NCBI GenBank assembly: GCA_014281115.1
Contig: JACONQ010000013.1
Span: forward strand, 603,501 to 667,500
From: Laburnicola sp. R22_1
Lineage: Eukaryota > Ascomycota > Dothideomycetes > Pleosporales > Didymosphaeriaceae
DNA length: 64,000 bases
Direction: 5' to 3'
Shown here: piece by piece, positions 47,420 through 58,494 of the stretch
How the letters are laid out: each line of letters starts with the position of its first letter
Numbering within the stretch: position 1 is the first letter of the stretch
Position numbers and translations under genes: made by a program
The notes under the pieces: generated by a model
Database searches by the model: none
The model's input: the letters and a program-made list of their open reading frames with translations, nothing else
Told to the model about the DNA's origin: nothing

Positions 47420-47809
47420 CTCGTGATACGGTCGTAAACACACAAAGCAAGTGACAAGGCTATCGAAATCTTTCCGTATGCCCTTGCCACAAGAGCGACA
47501 AGTCCGTGTATGGCGATAGCTTTTCTCAGATTCCGATCGTGACATGCTGCTAGTCGTGGACATCTCATCGTCTCCCCTCAAGCGAATCCCCAGTGGTGGG
47601 CGGCTGACCTTAGTGACCATACTGGCATTGTTTCCGGTAGTCGAAGCACGAGAGACCTCTTTCTCCCTCGCCAAGGACGAACCAGACGTGGCAATATTGC
47701 CATTTGTCCGTTGCCGTTTCAATGGTGGAGGGGAAATTCGAGGCGGGGTATGGGATTTTGAGCTTGCCATGGGGTTGCCCACGTGAGACCTTAAAGCCGG
47801 ATTGGACAT

Positions 47810-48385
47810 AATTATTTTTGAACGCGCCCTCTACTGCTGTTAGTATTAGGTTTTTATGTGTTGGAACTGAGTGATAACTGGGCTGACAGTTCGTTCAGAT
47901 TATTTAACATTAGGATACAGCATTTCGCTGGCTGCGCTGAGGCTTTGTGGAAACCGTCGAGGACGCGGATGCGATTTGACCTTTTACCTTGACTCATCAT
48001 GCGAGGTCCGCGAGGTCCGGCTGGAATGATAAAGAAAAGCGGTGCATACCTGCAAACATGCGCGACGTTCATGGCCAGCGTCGGGTTGTTTGAGAGCTGT
48101 GGACTAAGAGGCCGACCATCTGAGGCCGTGGAGAGGGCTCGGCGTCTTGGTTTAGGCAATCCCGGTTGTCATGGTCGCGACGTGCAAGTGAAAGAAGCTC
48201 GTAGCATTGAGGTGCAGTGGTTTCAAAAGTTTCGAAGTTGACGCGGACGCGCAGGCACGTGGTCTAGCCCCGCCGCTGGCTCGAAATAGAAAGCGTGGCC
48301 TCTTCAGGAAGGCGCGCGGGCGTACTGTGCAGAAGAATCCCCACCTGTTCTCCGTGTACTGTGATTCCCTCCCGCGTCCGAAGCC
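47810..48385. other. shared upstream region of the PHD gene and CEX1
   Basis: 576 bp between divergent start codons. Presumed to hold both promoters. No repeat recognised. Confidence 0.4.
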
Positions 48386-51073
48386 ATGGACTTCCTCAAG
48401 TCTGCTGTGGCGTCGGCGATCTCCAAGGGCCCTGCGTTCGGGTACAGCTTTGGCGACCGCGTGGACGTCGACGACTCCATCTGGATCCTGTACAACGGCA
48501 CAAAGCGAGTATGGCCCGGGCTGTCTTACATGCCTGGTGCCGCATAACTAACACGTCTTGCTAGGAAGACGGCTCCAGGTGCAGCATCTTCCACTTCGAC
48601 GCGACAGTGAACAAGTCACGGTTACCCCTCGCTCGAAACGCGCTCCGCAAGCTGCGAACCCTGCGCCATCCGGGCGTCGTCAAGGTCCTGGACACAGTAG
48701 AGGTAGGAATGGGCTGGCACGAAACGAGACGCCAGGGCTGATTGGGCGCAGACGGACTCGTACATCTACATTGCGACCGAAAGACTCACCCCGCTGAGCT
48801 GGCACGTCAAGCGCAAGAGCCTCGCCGAAGAAACGATAAAATGGGGGCTGCACAACATTGCAAAGACTCTGAAGTTCGTCAACGCAGATGCCTCCTCCAT
48901 ACACGGCTGCATACGCCCGGCGTCGATATTCTTCAGCGAAAGTGGCGAGTGGAAGCTGGGCGGATTCGAAGCACTGAGCTCGGTCAAAGAGGATGATCCA
49001 GTCCTGCCTACGTATGGAAGCCTCATACCGGATGCTACCCGGTACATGGCCCCCGAAGTCTCGAAGGGAGGATGGGAGGTCATAAAACAGAACCCTACGC
49101 ATGCCGTGGACTCGTACAACTTCGGAACCCTCATGTTCGAGGTGTTCAATGGCAGCTTCCAAGGGAGTGACCAGCTAGGGCAAATGAAGAGCATACCCCC
49201 GAGCATGCAACAAGCCTACAAGCGCCTTCTAAATCCCAACCCGAAATCTAGAATGAGCGTCAGCCAGTTCCTCGACCAAGGAAAGCGGATAGGGGGTTTC
49301 TTCCAAACACCACTGATCCAAGTCACAGAAGACATCGAGAGCCTAGGTCTAAAGGCCGAGAATGAAAGAAATGAGGTTCTTGGGTCCGTATATCATGGCG
49401 CAATTTGTGCTTCTGTGCTAATCTAACTTTAGAAAACTTGACGCGGTCGCCGATGACTTCCCTGCGGATTTCTTCAAAATGAAGGTTCTGCCGGAGCTAC
49501 TCAAATCAGTAGAGTTTGGGGGCGGTGGTGCAAAAGTATTTGGCACCGTCATGCAGATAGGAGCTAAGCTCTCCGATGAAGAGTACGAGACGCAAATAAC
49601 GCCAGTCGTTGTACGGCTGTTTACCAGCCCTGACCGCGCGATCCGTGTGTGCTTGCTGAACAACTTACCCCTTATGATCGACCACCTACCGCAAAAGATC
49701 GTCACCAATCAAATCTTTCCGCAGCTTGTTCGTCTCATACCCCTCTGTCTCGTTAATTAGCGCTAAGACGTTCGCAGGTCACTGGCTTCACCGACGCTGC
49801 GCCGCTCGTACGAGAAGAGACAGTAAAGTCTGTTCTGGTCATCGTTCCGAAGTTGTCGGATAGGATTGTGAACGGAGAACTACTAAGGCATCTAGCCAAA
49901 ACTGCAAACGACGAACAAGCTGGGATACGTACCAACACGACCATCTGTCTCGGGAAGATTGCCCGAAATCTTGGAGCGAACGTGCGTTGAAAAGCTCCCT
50001 CCATCTATTCTTGTCCCTAACAATTGGACAGAACCGAGCAAAGGTTCTCTCCGCCGCTTTTGCACGATCACTTCGAGACCCCTTCGTCCATGCGCGTAAC
50101 GCCGCATTGATGGCCCTGTCTGCAACCGCCGACCTGTTCAGCGAGGACGACTGTGCCACGAAGCTGCTACCAGTCATGTGCCCGTCTCTTGTAGACAAGG
50201 AGAAGTAAATCATAGCCTCCATTTACTATATACTATATACATGTGCTAACAGCGTCACCCAGACTCATTCGCGACCAAGCCCAGAAGACAGTCGACATCT
50301 ACATAACCCGCATCCGCAAATACACCTCCACGATGCCCGACTCCGTGCTCCCCTCCCCAGCACTTTCCTCCGGCGGACCCACCGCCCCCCGCATGGGCAC
50401 CCCCGCAAACGACAGCACCTGGACCGGCTGGGCCATTTCCTCCTTTACCAACAAACTCGCCGCCGCGAGCGGCCAAATGCAAGCCCCCACTAACGGCACC
50501 ACCGCCCAGCCGCGCCCCGCCTCGGTCCCTCCCCCGGCCGTCCCCAACGCCACCAAACCCACTCTCGCCCCTCCAACCCGCCCCAACATGACAGCTTCCA
50601 AATCCGCCACCTCGATCTTATCCGTCGACCCTGCAGCCGCCTTCGACGACGAAATAGAAGATTTCGACGGCGACTGGGGCGGGTTCGGCGCCGATGACGA
50701 TGCTGATGCTTTCGGTACCGATACGCTCAAGAACCAAGAAGACCAGGATGAAATCGATCCTTGGGCTACGCCGTCTGTTAGTACGACGTCCCCGGCGCCA
50801 AGGCCTACGTTTGACGACGGAGGCGAGCCTGATTTTGCGGGCTGGCTTGCTGCGCAGTCGAACGCTAAGAGGCCTGGCGTTAAAGCGCTGCCGAAAGGGC
50901 TGGCGAAGTCGTCTGGAGGGGGAGCCGTGGCGAAGAAATCGGTTATTGGGGGGAGGACGGCGGGTGCGACGAGTGCGACGAGGAAGGTGGTTGTGCCGGC
51001 TAAGAAGGAGGTTAAGAAGGTGGAGGTGAAGAGTAAAGAGGATGAGGAGGAGGGGTGGGGGGATGCGTGGTAG
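48386..51073 (+). CDS. CEX1: SCYL1/CEX1-type pseudokinase with HEAT repeats
   Basis: Seven exons: 48386-48508, 48565-48702, 48752-49383, 49433-49727, 49778-49981, 50032-50204 and 50263-51073, giving 791 residues. The N-terminal kinase-like domain lacks catalytic residues: HGCIRPASI stands where active kinases have HRDxKxxN, and LGGFE where they have DFG. HEAT-like repeats follow (PELLKSVEFGGGGAKVFGTVMQIG, TGFTDAAPLVREETVKSVLVIVPKL). The C-terminus is Pro/Ser-rich with acidic stretches (DDEIEDFDGDWGGFG, GWGDAW end), as in Cex1/SCYL1. Yeast Cex1 takes part in nuclear tRNA export and COPI traffic. Intron 3 uses a GTCCGT donor. The last exon end and kinase fold make the assignment firm. Confidence 0.94.
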
Positions 51074-51379
51074 AGTTTATAGATTTTTGTTGTTGTCAGT
51101 GTGTGTAGTGTAGATGGAATACCCCTCCTTTTTTTTCGCCATTGATCCTTGGACGTAGATTAGCATTGCGACGGCGTTGGCATAGATGGGTGCAGGAAAT
51201 TGAGAAAAGTGTGACTGGGGGAGTGATCATAGAGTGGTTTATTTGATTGGCATTCATCATCGATCCATCGATCCATCCTATCCATTCCATTCCCTTTCCG
51301 GTCCAAAGACCAGCATTGTACGCATTGTGACATATGCGGAACACACACACGCACATCCAACAGTCTACACACGAATCAT
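51074..51379. other. intergenic, convergent
   Basis: 306 bp between the 3' ends of CEX1 and NDC1. No feature recognised. Confidence 0.4.
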
Positions 51380-53355
51380 CTACCGCACGACCGCCATCTC
51401 CGGCCCATTAGCAGCCACCCTCTTCGCCTCCATAATCTCCACACGCGACATACCCTGCCCACTCAAATACTCGCCAAACGTCCGCAAAATCTTCTCCAGT
51501 CCTAATCTCAAACACTCCCGCACCTCCTCGACTTCAGCGACCCTCCCGCGCCGCTCGGCCGGTCTAGCTAACGCTTCGAAGTCGGTCCAGTGCACCTCCT
51601 GCTTGGCGACGTATTCGTCGACTTTGTTGAGCGCTTCTGTGAAGACACGAACGATGCGCGAGACTACGTTTTGGAACTGGCCGCACTCGTCTTCGCGGAT
51701 GCTGAAGACGGTGAGGTTGGTAAGCGAGGTGATGGCGTTGCAGAGCAGGGAGAGGCGGGAATACGGGGCGCCGGTGATGACGACGGAGGCGGTGCGGCGG
51801 AGGTTGTGGCGGAAGGGGTAGCCGAATGGGGAGGCCATGAAGTTGGATAAGAAGCCGGAAGTTCGGGCTTCAGCTTGGTCGACGCCTTGTTTCAGATACT
51901 GGGCGCCCTCGGTGACGCTCTTTTTCAACAGTTCGCGGTTTTTTTGTACGTTCTGCGGGGAGCTGAGTGATTTTGCGAAGTCGCCGGTCAAAGCGCCGAG
52001 TTTCTCCATGCCGGTGGTCGGGGCCGCTTCAGGGCGGTTGATGGACGCATTGCTCAAGGGTGGTGCGATCTGCGGGACGAGGGAGATATTCTGTATTTGC
52101 GCGTGCTTGGCGGCCTCTTCTTTTGGACGGTAATGCGGGTCTAGCCCCGTGCTGATGCGGGTGATCAGGAATGTGACTTCAGCAAGGCAAAAATCCGTGA
52201 CCTGGATGTAGGTGGCCGCCTTGTTGCGGGTCAATTCACTGTAGATTGTCTTCCGACGTTCAGGAAACCGGTCTGTGATCAAAGCCAGTTCCCAAAAAGC
52301 TACAGCCTTCACTGTCTCTTTCTTCATTTTCAATCCCTTCAAGAGGCTTCCGTTCGGGTCTTTGGAATCGTTTGTGATAGGCGTGTCTTTCTTGAGCGGT
52401 GGCTGTGCCATGTACAGATCGAAGGCCTTGTTCGTGAACTGCCATAGAAGAGCGAGTAGAGTGCCTTCAACGACGAACATGCCGACTAATGGTAAGAAAG
52501 GCGGTAGACCGACAGGCGAGGTCTGTGTCTTGGAAAGGCTGACAAAATTCCTCGCTATGATGTAGTAGTAGTCCCAGAGATAGTAGCGGAAGCCTGTGAA
52601 AAAGTAGAGTATGGGTAAGAAGTAGAGCGCGGTGCCGACTATAGCTGTTCCCGTCGTTACTGACACAGCCGCCTTAGCCATAGATATCTTCTGTTGTTCG
52701 AGGGCCTGTCGAGGAATTTGCCGCGGGGTAATCGTGGCGGCATCTTGCTCGTGTTTCGGCTTCATTGCAGGAATATCGATCCTGTCGTAGTCATACCACA
52801 GGTGCACGACGCTCTGGACTACCGCTAGAACAAAGAACATGTATCGCAGGTAGAGTGGTCGCTCATTGAGGCGAATCCGCTCATAGTGCTTTCCTTGATC
52901 AGTGAACCCGAGCCTGTCCTTATCAGACCGCGTCCAGATATACAACTCGCTGTAGAACCAGGCCGAAAGGGCGTAGCAGCCTACGGTCACGAGGGTCGAC
53001 TTCCTAAGCGCGTATTTCGTGAACGTCTCGAAAGGCTTTTCGGTGTTTCTCTGGCCAACGTGGTATTGCGCGATGCGGAGTGTGCAGACGATGAGAGCGG
53101 GTATAAAGGCTAGTAGAGTGCGTACGCCAACAGGGCCTATCGGGAACCATGACCAGAACCCTAGTATGACTTGTTAGCAAACAAAGGTCTGGTGCTAGAG
53201 CTCAACGTACAATGATGCCAGTTCCCCATCCATAGCGAGATTAGATAGCAAAGAAGAATCGTGTATGCCGCAGCATCGTTGAAGCGCTTGTGTAAAGCGG
53301 GGGTCAAGAAGTCCCGGTACGGTCGCGCTTGCGTTTGCGCTGCGACCGCCGCCAT
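51380..53355 (-). CDS. NDC1: nuclear-envelope nucleoporin NDC1
   Basis: Two exons, 53355-53211 and 53160-51380, giving 641 residues. The N-terminal part has about six membrane helices (TILLCYLISLWMGNW, VRTLLAFIPALIVC, YFLPILYFFTGFRYYLWDYYYII and others), beginning with RPYRDFLTPALHKRF. The soluble C-terminal part is typical of fungal Ndc1: WELALITDRFPERRKTIY, LAEVTFLITRISTGL and ASPFGYPFRHNLRRTASVVITGAPYSRLSLLCNAITSLTNLTVFSIREDECGQFQ read in turn. NDC1 anchors nuclear pore complexes and spindle pole bodies in the nuclear envelope. The intron donor is GTACGT. Divergent from the PEP12 gene. Confidence 0.93.
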
Positions 53356-53791
53356 TGTTGTGGAGTCGTTAAGGCGGGTTGGTGGGTGCGTGGATTAGGG
53401 AGAGTCTAAATCATCGCTTGGGTGTGGAGAATATAAATACAAATAACAGGCAAGCTATGAAAGGAAGGAGCGACGGTGAAGGTATGGTGCTTTCACCTTA
53501 CTGGAAGCAGCAGTGAGCTTGTTGTTCCAAAGACAACACACTCGCGGTCGGCGTGCGGAGATATTCCGTCGCCGACACGATGCTGACTCAGTCAGTCACG
53601 AGCTGCCGGTGCAGGGATGGCACGAGCGGGCGTTCGTCACTGCCCAGGAACACGCCCGCTGCCAACCTCCAGGTAACGACATCTGACACATCCTAAACCA
53701 CTGACCTTTCAGCCTCGAGCCTCGTGGATATACGATCGCATTGCCGAAGAGCTGCATAGCTGGTCCTATTCCTTTCATAGCTGCTCTCGCC
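53356..53791. promoter_or_regulatory. shared upstream region of NDC1 and the syntaxin gene
   Basis: 436 bp between divergent start codons. No specific site identified. Confidence 0.4.
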
Positions 53792-54655
53792 ATGTCGTTT
53801 CACAACTCGTCGGCCTTGGAGTCGCAACCTACCACATGGCGACGGGAAGTCGACCCGCAGTACGCCGACGATCCTGACTTCCGCGATTTCGCCTCGAAGC
53901 TCGGAGACGACCTCTTCGCCCTTACGAGCGATGTCGCCCGCCTATCACAAGAGACTGCGAAGCTCGGGACTTCGCGTGAGACACCAAGGGTTCGGGAGCG
54001 GGTGAAGACGAGCTCGGAGGAAACTTCAGACAAGTTCAAGGACATTGGAGAAAGGCTGAAGAAGCTGACCACTTGGCCGGAGGTTGGGGTATGGAGTCTT
54101 CGCTTCGGTGATGCGGACAAAGGCTAACAATCACAGCCCTCGCAACGGTTTACCCAGTCGAAGCTTAGCCGCGAGTTCAAAGCGACCCTCACCGAGTTCC
54201 AGCAGTTACAGCGACAAGCTATTGAGAAAGAGAAGGCGTCTAATACGGCTGCGCGGGCCGCTCTCCATGACCAAACATCTCCGACAGAAGAGCGAGGCGG
54301 GTTCAACCACCAGCAGCAGCAGGAACAGGAACAGCTCCGCTTGGCATCGCAGGACGACGTCGACTTCCAGGAACAACTGATCATCGAGCGCGAGTCCGAA
54401 ATCCGCAACATCGAGCAGTCCGTTGGCGAACTCAACGAACTGTTCCGCGATGTTGCACACATGGTGCACGAGCAGGGAGCCCAGCTCGACATGATTGAAG
54501 AGAATGTGGAAGTCACACATGACGCATCTCGAGGCGCCCACGTCAATCTAAAACAAGCGAGCAACTACCAGAAGAGCGCGAGGAGCAAGGCGTGCATTCT
54601 ACTGCTCATTCTCGCCATTGTCCTGGTCATCATCATCTTGGCGGTCGTTTTGTAG
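53792..54655 (+). CDS. Qa-SNARE syntaxin, PEP12/VAM3-like
   Basis: Two exons, 53792-54088 and 54137-54655 (phase 0), giving 271 residues. N-terminal helices of a Habc type occur at about residues 30-110 (DFRDFASKLGDDLFALTSDVARL), then QSKLSREFKATLTEFQQLQRQAIEKEK, a Gln/Glu-rich linker, and the SNARE motif at about 183-245 with its central glutamine in VHEQGAQLD. A C-terminal membrane anchor ends the protein (ACILLLILAIVLVIIILAVVL less one). This order is that of endosomal/vacuolar syntaxins. It should act in fusion at late endosome or vacuole. PEP12 versus VAM3 cannot be separated by eye. Confidence 0.92.
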
Positions 54656-55926
54656 ATGCAGCCTGGACTGTGTATATTGTGTATACTGCACGAGCATTTT
54701 CATGTGTTTGGAACCCGATACCATGGCGCTTGTGGCGTTGGTTGCGCTGGTCTGTTACTTTGTTTACTGAATAGTTGACCAATTCTCGATTCGTTCACTT
54801 CCACTACTTATCATATCTCTCTATACGTCTATACTGTGTTGCCTGCACCAATCTACTTAGTTTGTTAGATGTCTTTGACGGTAGGCGACGTCCTTTTCAC
54901 GCTCACCCCTTCCTGTACCAACATCTTCTCAGATTAGCGTACAATTCCGATTATCCTTGGGTAAGCTGGAGTCAGCACACATGCCTGATATCACCGCTAC
55001 CTACCTAGGTACACAGTCTGTCGATGCCCCGGACGCACCTTCCTGCAGATATGTGCCTGAGCTAGCGCCTTGGCGAGTTCGAGAGTAAGGTTCCTACTCA
55101 ATCGTAGTCAATCCAGTGACTGCAGGGAGCCAGCCATTACCTTGGAGGTGTTTCCAATCTATAAATCTATATTACACCCACAACGTATTACTACATGTGT
55201 TACCACAGGATAAGTAATACAACTGCAGCTTTTATAGAGAAATTGGTATCTGCCGCGATGGTTTAAATGTTCGCATAAGGTGGTGCCGGGCCTGTTAATG
55301 TGGTTCATTTCATTTATTCATTCATATCCATTTATAGTCGACCTAACCTTTTACAGATTATAAGACTTAACAGCAAGCACAACCAAGGTTCAACAGGCAA
55401 AGTACGTAAAAAAAAGGGCGCGATTGGGATCAGCCACAGTGGGGAGCCGAAGCATGACGCGATGATTGCAAAGGGCCGATCACATGGCGACCTTGATCCC
55501 CCCTGTCGATGAAACCGTCACGGCTCCATCAACGTACTACTGGTAGCAGAGGAAGCAACCCTAAACAATCAATAATCGTCAACTTCAAACTGTGCACTGT
55601 GCAAAACTCAACAAAGTACTCAACGGATCTGCATCGAAGATCCTTAATGTGGTTCAGTCTCACCAGGTACGTCTATGAACCAGTGGCCTTATACTCGCGG
55701 AGCGTAGCGAAGACGCCTAGTCTAGGTATCACGTGCTGAGTCTAGGCTCGTATATCCAATTAAAGAGAACAGATTAGACAAATCAGCGATAGGTGGCAAA
55801 CGCACGTGACTCCTCGGGTAGCGCTATCACTTTGTCGGGAGGGTACTTAACTAAGCCTCGCTCGCGAGCTTGCTGGTTCCTCTCCACTCCACTCTACTAC
55901 AACCTCCAAAGCTCAAGTCAGTCGCT
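54656..55926. other. repeat-containing intergenic region
   Basis: 1.27 kb, AT-rich in parts. It contains the inverted copy of the dispersed repeat at 55304-55465. No gene recognised. Confidence 0.45.
55304..55465 (-). repeat. dispersed repeat, copy 2 (inverted)
   Basis: Reverse complement of 41671-41833, with scattered substitutions and small indels. The simple tail reads ATTCATTC on the plus strand and lies at the low-coordinate end, as expected from inverted orientation. Similarity ends outside this segment. Confidence 0.8.
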
Positions 55927-56667
55927 ATGGTATCCAAGAGGAAACGCCCCACTTCACCAGAAGCATCCGCCATGGCCAAATGGAATCCGTCGAGTAACGA
56001 GCCGGAACGTTACAGGTAGGGTGATTATTCCATGTGTTGAACACTTACTGATCTCATTAGCGATGTGGCACGTCGTGGTACCGACTCATTCGTCATTGTC
56101 AAGATCGGTCAATCCCATGAAGAGTATAAGCTCAGCAGAAGTAAGCTCATTGCAGTCTCGGAATACTTCGCCAAAGCGCTCGGTGATAACTGGAAGGAGG
56201 GCCAGGAAGGCATCATCCTTCTAGAGGATCAAGAGACCGTTATCTTCAACATCTTCGTCGACTGGCTGTATGGTGCAGCTCTTCCTTACTGGCGCAGCGA
56301 CTGGTTGATTGCAGCCGACATCGATCCAATGCCTACCTCTAAAGAAACTTGCTTTACCGTAGAGCTGGTCATAATGAAACTCTACGTGTTCTCGGATCGG
56401 CTCATCGTACCGTCCCTTCAGAAAGCCTTAGAGCGCCTACTCTCTTATGGTCTAAGCGACCTGCCCAATTTGCCTCTCATTACCTACGCCTTCGACAATC
56501 TTCGTGCAGACGATCGAATTCTTGAGGAGATAGTCGAACTTTACTGCAAAAACTGGAACTACGGGAAAGCCACAGACGCCATGAAAGAAGCTCGGCAGAG
56601 ATTGCCAGTTGACTTCCTGCTCAGGTGCAAGGACAAACTCCATGAAATGGCGTCTACTGCCAAATGA
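55927..56667 (+). CDS. BTB/POZ-domain protein
   Basis: Two exons, 55927-56015 and 56061-56667, giving 231 residues. The first exon encodes a basic start, MVSKRKRPTSPE. The BTB domain begins DSFVIVKIGQSHEEYKLSRSKLIAVSEYFAKALG and continues with FVDWLYGAALPYW and KLYVFSDRLIVPSLQKALERLL. A C-terminal helical part resembles that of the next gene (ITYAFDNLRADDRILEEIVELYC). Function is unknown; the two are likely paralogues. The intron has a GTAGGG donor and a CATTAG acceptor. Confidence 0.83.
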
Positions 56668-57672
56668 ATTCTCTGGAAGACAAAATTAATCAACTCTCCT
56701 CAATGCAAGTCTGTCGCTCTACCGGGGGCAGGTAGTTCCCGATCCGCAAGTGCCCATAACACCTGGCCGGTGGTTTATTTTCCGTGAGTTGCCCCTTCTA
56801 CGGGATACACACTCTCTACAGAATCTAACGAACTAGTGCTACATCAAAGAGAACGAGACAGCGTCGATTGTGGCGAATGCATAGCATGCAATAGGAGACA
56901 AGGGAAGATGCACAGGATATGTATGGCAACTGCATACTAGTTGTTTAGGGGGGCGTTTTTCAGTCTCTTCCATGGACAAAACTGTCATCCATCAAGGCGG
57001 CTAGCGCGACATCGTCTTTGATTATCGTCTTCCAATAAAAGCTCCTTGACGAATGAACAATAACAGATTGCCACATGATCAAAAAAATTGCGTAAAACAT
57101 TGTTGATGTCACCCTCGTCAAAAAAAAATCGTGTCCAATACAAAAACCTAATAGGTAACAATAGAGTATGTAAACTATATTTACACTTTCTAGTATATGT
57201 TCAACATAACTCTCTATATAAAACAAGCCTATAAAAGGTTACTAGTAATTACTATACAGCTTATAGAGGCAGCTAGTGTTAACTTTGTACGCATCTTAGC
57301 ATCGGAGACGAATTCTTTTATGGGGGTGATGTGGAATACAGCGAGCGAGATTCGGTTTCCAAGTTCTCGACGAGTTGGTAATACGACCGTGAAACATCTC
57401 CTTTCCAAACAATCATGCCTAACCGCGCCTACTCTATGATCTCATTCCGCCTCAGCTTCGCTTCCTCCCTACTTTATAAACTCCCCGAACAGCGTTGATC
57501 ACCCTCAACTCCTCTCATCTCCCAGATCAACTTCTTTCCTTCAACATATCGACACCCGAGTCCAAACCGGCATCTTCACGCCCCTGGTACAGGTAAGTTA
57601 CTCACAAAGTATCCATACCGAGTCCCCAAACTAACAACAACCAGCACCATCGCCTGCCAAGCAGCCCCCGAA
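56668..57672. other. intergenic with AT-rich island
   Basis: 1.0 kb. From about 57,020 to 57,300 the DNA is very AT-rich, unlike its surroundings. From about 57,480 the sequence becomes CT-rich, a normal leader of the next gene; a spliced 5' UTR is possible (GTAAGT near 57,593 and a CAG before the ATG). Confidence 0.4.
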
Positions 57673-58494
57673 ATGGTAACCATCTCCGTCGGCCCAACCT
57701 CGCAGAAATACCAAGTCCACAAGCTCCTCCTCACACACTACTCGACCTTCTTCCGCGCCGCCCTCTCTCCCCCCTTGCAAGAAATCTCCACCAAAACCTT
57801 CATCCTCTCCGACATCTCCCCCGCAGCCTTAGACATAGCAGTAAACTGGCTCTACCACCAAGCGCTCCCCTCCACCGACGACGACTGGTCCCACATCTCC
57901 GGCATGAACGTCCCCAACGTCACGAAACTCCGCGCAAGCATAGACCGCGACCTCGTCCTTGCGAAGGCATACGTCTTGTCTGACCGTCTCGGCATGCGAG
58001 ATCTTCGCAAGCAGCTCAACTTGACTATCACGCGACTCGCGACGATTGGGTGCTACTTCTTCTCCGAGGTGCTTGTGTACGCGTTTGAGAATCTCCCCCT
58101 GGATGACAAGGTTCTCTCGTGTCTGATGCAGGTCTATTGCATCGCCTGGCGGGGTCTGCTCGATTTGCCATCGGTGCCGAAGTGTTTGGCGCCTACGCGG
58201 TTCTCGGGGGAGTTGTTGGTGGAGTTTAGGAGGTTGCCGGGGCGGCCTGGGTTTCGGGGACTTTGTGAGGAAGGGGGCATCTGTAGGTTTCATGAGCATG
58301 GGGGAGCGGAGGGGGAGGGGTGTTGGGGGTGTTGGGGAATGGAGAGGTTGGCGGAGGTTGGGAATGTGGAGGGGAGGGCTCTAGTGGATATGCTTAAAGG
58401 GTGGCTTGATGGTGAGGTTGTTGAGGATGCTGAGGAGGGAGAGAAGGATGAGGAGAGTGAGGGTAGTGAGGACTGGAGACTAAGCGTGGAGTAG
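57673..58494 (+). CDS. BTB/POZ-domain protein, paralogue of the preceding gene
   Basis: Single exon, 273 residues. BTB part: VTISVGPTSQKYQVHKLLLTHYSTFFRAALS, then ILSDISPAALDIAVNWLYHQALPS and KAYVLSDRLGMRDLRKQLNLTI. C-terminal YAFENLPLDDKVLSCLMQVYCIAW matches the preceding gene's YAFDNLRADDRILEEIVELYC. A Gly/Glu-rich acidic tail follows (EEGEKDEESEGSEDW). Such proteins are expanded in Dothideomycetes and largely uncharacterised. First ATG in frame is used. Confidence 0.85.
   Translation: MVTISVGPTSQKYQVHKLLLTHYSTFFRAALSPPLQEISTKTFILSDISPAALDIAVNWLYHQALPSTDDDWSHISGMNVPNVTKLRASIDRDLVLAKAYVLSDRLGMRDLRKQLNLTITRLATIGCYFFSEVLVYAFENLPLDDKVLSCLMQVYCIAWRGLLDLPSVPKCLAPTRFSGELLVEFRRLPGRPGFRGLCEEGGICRFHEHGGAEGEGCWGCWGMERLAEVGNVEGRALVDMLKGWLDGEVVEDAEEGEKDEESEGSEDWRLSVE

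Larger units (their letters stand above)
42386..47809 (-). pseudogene. PHD-finger protein gene split by a hAT transposon
   Basis: The host ORF starts at ATG 47809 and runs to the target duplication at 47420. It resumes in frame at 44312, with an intron at 44274-44225, and ends in a last exon 42460-42386 after an intron at 42512-42461. Without the insertion a full C4HC3 PHD finger reads through: C104/C107, C121/C124, H129/C132 and C147/C150, with W145 of the usual W-x-C. The transposon lies between E130 and A131, that is between the H129 and C132 ligands. PHD fingers read histone tails; this protein is otherwise Ser/Pro-rich and unknown to me. Near 43,000 the frame also changes (A/S-rich run to VEQIAQPMDLNRDN); either a decay frameshift or a short unproven intron. 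Confidence 0.85.
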
